A stretch of 64,000 nucleotides of DNA, from assembly GCF_009184545.1 (NCBI RefSeq), contig NZ_QJOW01000003.1:1-64000 (forward strand), in the 5' to 3' direction. The notes under the pieces are model-generated. The model saw only the letters and a list, made by a program, of their open reading frames with translations. It did no database searches and was not told the origin of the DNA. Source of the stretch: Halosegnis rubeus (GTDB lineage: Archaea > Halobacteriota > Halobacteria > Halobacteriales > Haloarculaceae). This document shows positions 61,379 to 64,000 of the stretch, in pieces; the first letter of the stretch is position 1, and each line of letters begins with the position of its first letter. The position numbers and the translations under genes were made by a program.

Positions 61379-61522
61379 CTATTCGTCGTCGGGGTCAGAA
61401 GTACGGACGACTTTCACGTCCGCGCCACGCCAGTGTTTCGGGACGTAGACGTGAGCGCCGTTGCCGGTGGCTTTTACCTCGCCGTCCACGACTTCGTGGC
61501 CGTTGATTGTGAACTGGTCCAT
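61379..61522 (-). CDS. IS-encoded 47-residue AbrB-like partner protein (DUF2080 type)
   Basis: MDQFTINGHEVVDGEVKATG continues into NGAHVYVPKHWRGADVKVVRT and an acidic tail. The GNGAHVYVPKHW core resembles the swapped-hairpin DNA-binding fold of AbrB/MazE proteins. Similar small proteins (DUF2080) occur before tnpB in haloarchaeal IS elements. The stop abuts the tnpB start with no gap, so they are co-translated. Its role, perhaps as regulator of the element, is not established. Confidence 0.75.
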   Translation of the reverse strand: MDQFTINGHEVVDGEVKATGNGAHVYVPKHWRGADVKVVRTSDPDDE

Positions 61523-61527
61523 GTACG

Positions 61528-61556
61528 ATGTAGATACATTGTCGGGACTGATAAAC
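61528..61556 (-). promoter_or_regulatory. promoter and operator-like repeat of the tnpB operon
   Basis: On the minus strand CGTTTATCAG (61548-61557) is a TATA element about 26-35 nt before the start at 61522. Between them lies the perfect inverted repeat ATGTA-GA-TACAT (61528-61539), overlapping the expected transcription start. That arrangement fits repression by a dimeric DNA-binding protein. Confidence 0.5.
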
Positions 61557-61608
61557 GTGCAGGTGGGCCTGTGAGCCGGTCGTTGCAGAGTGTATGTGAG
61601 ACGATGAC

Positions 61609-61687
61609 GGCGCTGTATCCCCGCCCTACTGCGCTACTCGGTCGCTTCGCTCCCTGCGTTGCTCCTTGAGGACGGGGCCTTAGCGCC
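61609..61687 (-). repeat. left-end hairpin of the IS element
   Basis: The outer stem GGCGCT (61609-61614) pairs with AGCGCC (61682-61687), and the inner arms CCCCGCCCT (61619-61627) with AGGACGGGG (61669-61677). The single non-Watson-Crick pair becomes G-U only in RNA of the tnpB strand. The central GGGAGCGAAGCGACC folds into a short stem with two G-A pairs and a GAA loop. The copy at 40-114 keeps the outer and inner stems but has a different central stem. Confidence 0.65.
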
Positions 61688-61819
61688 TGATTTTAGGTAA
61701 ATCCCGCCGAGTATCGAGGCGGGAAGCACGAGCAGTCCGTAGACAGTCGCCAACACACCGAGAATTGCGAGCGGGAGCGTCCCGACGCCGAAGGCGGGAC
61801 GCGTCGTTGTCGTACTCAT
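61634..61819 (-). CDS. small membrane protein whose C-terminus is supplied by the IS end
   Basis: A 61-residue frame starting MSTTTTRPAFGVGTLPLAIL with one long hydrophobic helix (about residues 11-42). The last about 17 residues (GAKAPSSRSNAGSEATE) are read out of the IS left-end hairpin, so the native C-terminus has been replaced or the gene truncated. Family not recognised. It is divergent from hjc. Confidence 0.5.
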   Translation of the reverse strand: MSTTTTRPAFGVGTLPLAILGVLATVYGLLVLPASILGGIYLKSGAKAPSSRSNAGSEATE

Positions 61820-61915
61820 TAGGAAGGTGACGGCACCTGGGCCGATAACGGTTGTGTGCTGCGAGATAGCGCGCGCCGACAGGTGTTTTAAGCCGCTCCG
61901 TCGCCGGATTCCGGT

Positions 61916-62431
61916 ATGGTCAACGTGAACGCGAAGGGCGACCGCCGCGAGCGCGAACTCGTCAATCTGCTCGACGAGAACGGCTTTGCGGTGATGCGTG
62001 CGCCCGCGTCCGGTGCCGCCACCGACCGGGAGCTTCCCGACGTGCTGGCCGGCGACGCCGAGTCCTTCTACGCCATCGAGGCGAAGTCCTCCGGAGGCGA
62101 CCCCATCTACCTCACCGGCGAGGAAGTGGAGGCGCTCGTCTACTTCTCGCGCAACTTCGGCGCGAAACCTCGCATCGCCGTCCGCTTCGACCGCGAGGAC
62201 TGGTACTTCTTTCATCCCGGCGACCTCCACGTCACCGACGGCGGAAACTACCGCGTCAAGAAAGAGACCGCCCTCGCGGACGGGACGGACTTCGCCGAGC
62301 TGGTCGGCGACTCACAGAAGGTCACGCTCGATGAGGTGGCAGTCGAGACGCCCGACGACGAGCAGTTGGACGTGCTCCGGGCGGTCGAATCGGGCGCGCT
62401 CTCCGCGGAGGACGCGGTGGAGATGCTGTAG
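61916..62431 (+). CDS. hjc: Holliday junction resolvase Hjc
   Basis: A 171-residue archaeal resolvase. The catalytic PD-(D/E)XK core is intact: Glu in [11 protein letters not shown], Asp in ELPDVLAG and Glu-x-Lys in YAIEAKSS. It cleaves four-way junctions in recombination. Haloarchaeal Hjc has a C-terminal extension like the one seen here (about 120-171). A TATA-like GTTTTAAG lies at about 61883-61890, the leaderless distance. Confidence 0.95.
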   Translation: MVNVNAKGDRRERELVNLLDENGFAVMRAPASGAATDRELPDVLAGDAESFYAIEAKSSGGDPIYLTGEEVEALVYFSRNFGAKPRIAVRFDREDWYFFHPGDLHVTDGGNYRVKKETALADGTDFAELVGDSQKVTLDEVAVETPDDEQLDVLRAVESGALSAEDAVEML

Positions 62432-62500
62432 CTTCCACCCGAAATAGGGGGGTCACGCCCGGTTCGAAGGGCTTTTGCGGCGACCGACGGAGTTCGGAGT

Positions 62501-62701
62501 ATGGAACTCGACCGGGAGACAGTCGTCGAGGCGGGCGTCTCGACGGTGGCCGTCGCACTGTTCGTCGCCGCGCTCGTCGGGGTCGGCAGCGCGAACGGCC
62601 GCGCGGATCTTACGGCCGTCGGCGGAAAGGGCATGCTCGCAGTGCTGTTCGGCTTCATCCTCCTGATGACCGTCATCGGCGTCTTCCTCAACCGCCGGTA
62701 G
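62501..62701 (+). CDS. small two-helix membrane protein
   Basis: A 66-residue protein with hydrophobic segments at about 11-28 and 41-61 joined by a loop containing GSANGRADLTAVGGKG, ending NRR. The last helix with VLFGFILLMTVIG is typical of small haloarchaeal membrane proteins of unknown function. It lies between hjc and rfcS, all in one direction. Confidence 0.65.
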   Translation: MELDRETVVEAGVSTVAVALFVAALVGVGSANGRADLTAVGGKGMLAVLFGFILLMTVIGVFLNRR

Positions 62702-62710
62702 TCTCGGGGA

Positions 62711-62718
62711 GTTTAAAC
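62711..62718 (+). promoter_or_regulatory. TATA element of rfcS
   Basis: The palindromic GTTTAAAC lies 23-30 nt before the ATG at 62741, the leaderless spacing. Confidence 0.55.
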
Positions 62719-62740
62719 CGTCCGGCGCGGACGATTTCGT

Positions 62741-64000
62741 ATGAGCGAGGCCGACGCCGACGAACCGGCCAGCGCCCGCGGGCGCGAGGTCTGGATCGAG
62801 AAGTACCGCCCGGAGACCCTCGCGGATATCAAGGGCCACGAGAACATCACCGAACGCCTCCAGAGCTACATCGACCGCGACGACCTGCCCCACCTCATGT
62901 TTGCGGGGCCGGCCGGCACCGGGAAGTGTGTCACCGGAGAGACACCGGTGTTAACGAACCACGGAGTCAAACGGATGGAATCAATCGCCGGGGACGTCGA
63001 TGGGTTCGGAGACGTACCACCAGATACCGAAGTCGCGACCTTCACCGAGGGCGGGAACTTCGAGTACACCAACCCGTCTGCCGTCTTTGGAAAACAGACC
63101 ACAGACCTACGTCGAATCGAGACACGCGACGGCGGCGAGATGACCGTCACCCCAGAACACAAGCTACTGGTCGCGTCGGCGGACGGACTCGAATGGATTC
63201 GCGCAGCGGAACTGTCCGCTGGTGACCGAATCGCGCGCCCACTCGACGCGCCGATGCCAAACTCCGGTACGGAACTGAACTGGCTCACGGCGATGGACGG
63301 TGACCGAACACTCGTCCACGTTACCACCTCATTCGCGAGAGAAAACGGGATACCGGATGCAGAGCAGTACACTGGAAACCGGAAGCGAGTTGCAACAGGA
63401 ATCAGTCGCGGTGACACCGTTTCGGAGTTGGCCGAGGAGACCGGACTTGCAAAAAAGACGGTCCAGCAGTACCGTCGTGAGACAGTGTCGGTAGACCAGC
63501 CAAACACAGTGTGTTCGCTCTCGTATCTTCGCGGACTGGACGTGGGCCGCGAGCGTCTTGAGCAGGCTATCACCGGGATACAGTACGAAAGCGAGAACGG
63601 CCAGCGCTCTGACATCATTGAGCCGGCGTGGAAACTGACCCCAGCGCTCGCTCGATTCGTCGGGCTGGCAGTGAGTGAAGCGCGAATCGAGGGGGCACGG
63701 GTGAAGTTCTACAACACCGACGAGAACCTACTTACCGCGTTCGAGAACGCTGCCGAGTCGGTGTTTGGGATGGTACCAGAAGCCGGGAAACAGCGGGACG
63801 TTCCGTACCGAGAGCTTCGGAACCGAGCGCTGACACATCTACTGGAATCCTGTTTCGCGCCGTTCCACACCGGAGACGAACAGGGAGACGCGATAGGCAC
63901 GACACTCGTCCGTGCACCGACCGAGAGTCGGCGAGCGTTCCTCCAAGCGATGTTCGACGCCGAAGCACACGTTTCTCCGATCGGAGAAATTGAGCTGACA
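62741..64000 (+). CDS. rfcS: replication factor C small subunit, intein-containing, partial
   Basis: The N-extein (residues 1-62) carries the clamp-loader start [20 protein letters not shown] and Walker A GPAGTGK; the host sequence stops after that Lys and an intein begins. All 420 codons to the window end are open, and the C-extein lies beyond. RfcS forms most of the pentameric clamp loader that opens PCNA. Splicing is essential, since the P-loop Thr follows the insertion. The paralogue at 29866 has no intein. Confidence 0.95.
   Translation, partial: MSEADADEPASARGREVWIEKYRPETLADIKGHENITERLQSYIDRDDLPHLMFAGPAGTGKCVTGETPVLTNHGVKRMESIAGDVDGFGDVPPDTEVATFTEGGNFEYTNPSAVFGKQTTDLRRIETRDGGEMTVTPEHKLLVASADGLEWIRAAELSAGDRIARPLDAPMPNSGTELNWLTAMDGDRTLVHVTTSFARENGIPDAEQYTGNRKRVATGISRGDTVSELAEETGLAKKTVQQYRRETVSVDQPNTVCSLSYLRGLDVGRERLEQAITGIQYESENGQRSDIIEPAWKLTPALARFVGLAVSEARIEGARVKFYNTDENLLTAFENAAESVFGMVPEAGKQRDVPYRELRNRALTHLLESCFAPFHTGDEQGDAIGTTLVRAPTESRRAFLQAMFDAEAHVSPIGEIELT
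62927..64000 (+). mobile_element. intein with LAGLIDADG homing endonuclease in rfcS (partial)
   Basis: Starts at Cys63 ([13 protein letters not shown], splicing block A). Block B is [12 protein letters not shown] with His140. A helix-turn-helix-like [20 protein letters not shown] lies between the splicing and endonuclease parts. The first LAGLIDADG helix is [15 protein letters not shown] (303-317) and the second is near [16 protein letters not shown] (about 397-412). The C-terminal splicing blocks are outside the window. Base composition is less GC-rich than neighbouring genes. Confidence 0.92.

Larger units (their letters stand above)
60133..61690 (-). mobile_element. IS1341-type (IS200/IS605 family) insertion element
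   Basis: About 1.56 kb. Contents in transcription order: left end with an elaborate hairpin (61609-61687), promoter with an inverted repeat, a 47-residue partner gene, tnpB, and a right end with a hairpin that overlaps the tnpB stop. There is no tnpA, so movement would need a transposase in trans. The ends were placed from hairpins and from comparison with the related end at 1-125, and are accurate only to a few bases. The neighbours on both sides are normal chromosomal genes. Confidence 0.85.

Noticed and set aside
61634-62230. 198-residue version of the small membrane gene reaching across hjc
   Set aside because: Its upstream part is antisense to the well-supported hjc gene; the start at 61819 preceding the hydrophobic helix is the credible one.
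1-64000. CRISPR array associated with the Cas4-like gene
   Set aside because: No series of regularly spaced direct repeats of 28-37 nt was seen anywhere, and no other cas gene is present.
1-64000. tRNA or rRNA genes
   Set aside because: No GGTTCGAATCC-type T-arm with a matching acceptor stem was found; GTTCGAA-like matches lie inside protein genes.

Overview
The window is chromosomal DNA from a halophilic archaeon of the class Halobacteria. GC content is high, the proteins are strongly acidic, and the information-processing genes are archaeal: TBP, PCNA, two RFC small subunits, the DP1 subunit of DNA polymerase D, PriL, Hjc and ribosomal protein L15e. It also carries lineage markers of haloarchaea: paired TatCo and TatCt, a SAMP2-type ubiquitin-like modifier, a bat/HTH-10 regulator and many leaderless promoters. 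I found no rRNA, no tRNA and no CRISPR array.

Layout. 1-2013: the edge of an insertion element, then a Cys-rich HTH-10 regulator beside a DsbA-like protein and a thioredoxin-like protein. 2094-14426: mutS, a phosphate transporter, a surface protein, an M29 peptidase, a matrixin-like lipoprotein, L15e, small membrane proteins, DoxX, TetR, NucS and a CNNM/CorC-type protein. 14511-18330: glutaredoxin, a cysteine-free peroxiredoxin-like protein, Sua5, a solitary Cas4-like protein, a phosphohexomutase and an acetyltransferase. 18356-32292: a dense replication, repair and translation block with SAMP2, PriL, LeuRS, a nuclease-like protein, a Ski2/Hel308-type helicase, DP1, signal peptidase, LarE, RfcC and PCNA. 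32333-39975: precursor transport and RNA methylation (QueT/YhhQ, RlmE, TrmG10), TBP and both TatC proteins. 39976-40713: the only long gene-free stretch, with a run of stem-loops. 40714-46885: lipoate synthase followed by a complete 2-oxoacid dehydrogenase operon (E1alpha, E1beta, E2, E3). 46886-60063: a His-rich secreted protein, prephenate dehydratase, threonine deaminase, two rhodaneses, a PerM-type protein, a thiamine-type ABC transporter, HisG, an MTA/SAH deaminase and AhcY. 60133-61690: an IS1341-type element with intact TnpB, a small partner protein and an omegaRNA-like 3' end. 61634-64000: a small membrane gene whose tail runs into that element, hjc, and an RFC small subunit interrupted by an intein that runs off the window.

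Functional links. Thiol-redox genes sit together at two places. LipA lies just upstream of the lipoate-dependent complex. The deaminase-AhcY pair suggests a shared role in S-adenosylhomocysteine turnover. Coding density is extreme: in 14 of 17 convergent gene pairs the stop codons abut (at most 1 nt apart) or the genes overlap. Selfish elements (two copies of an IS end, TnpB, an intein) lie at both ends of the window.
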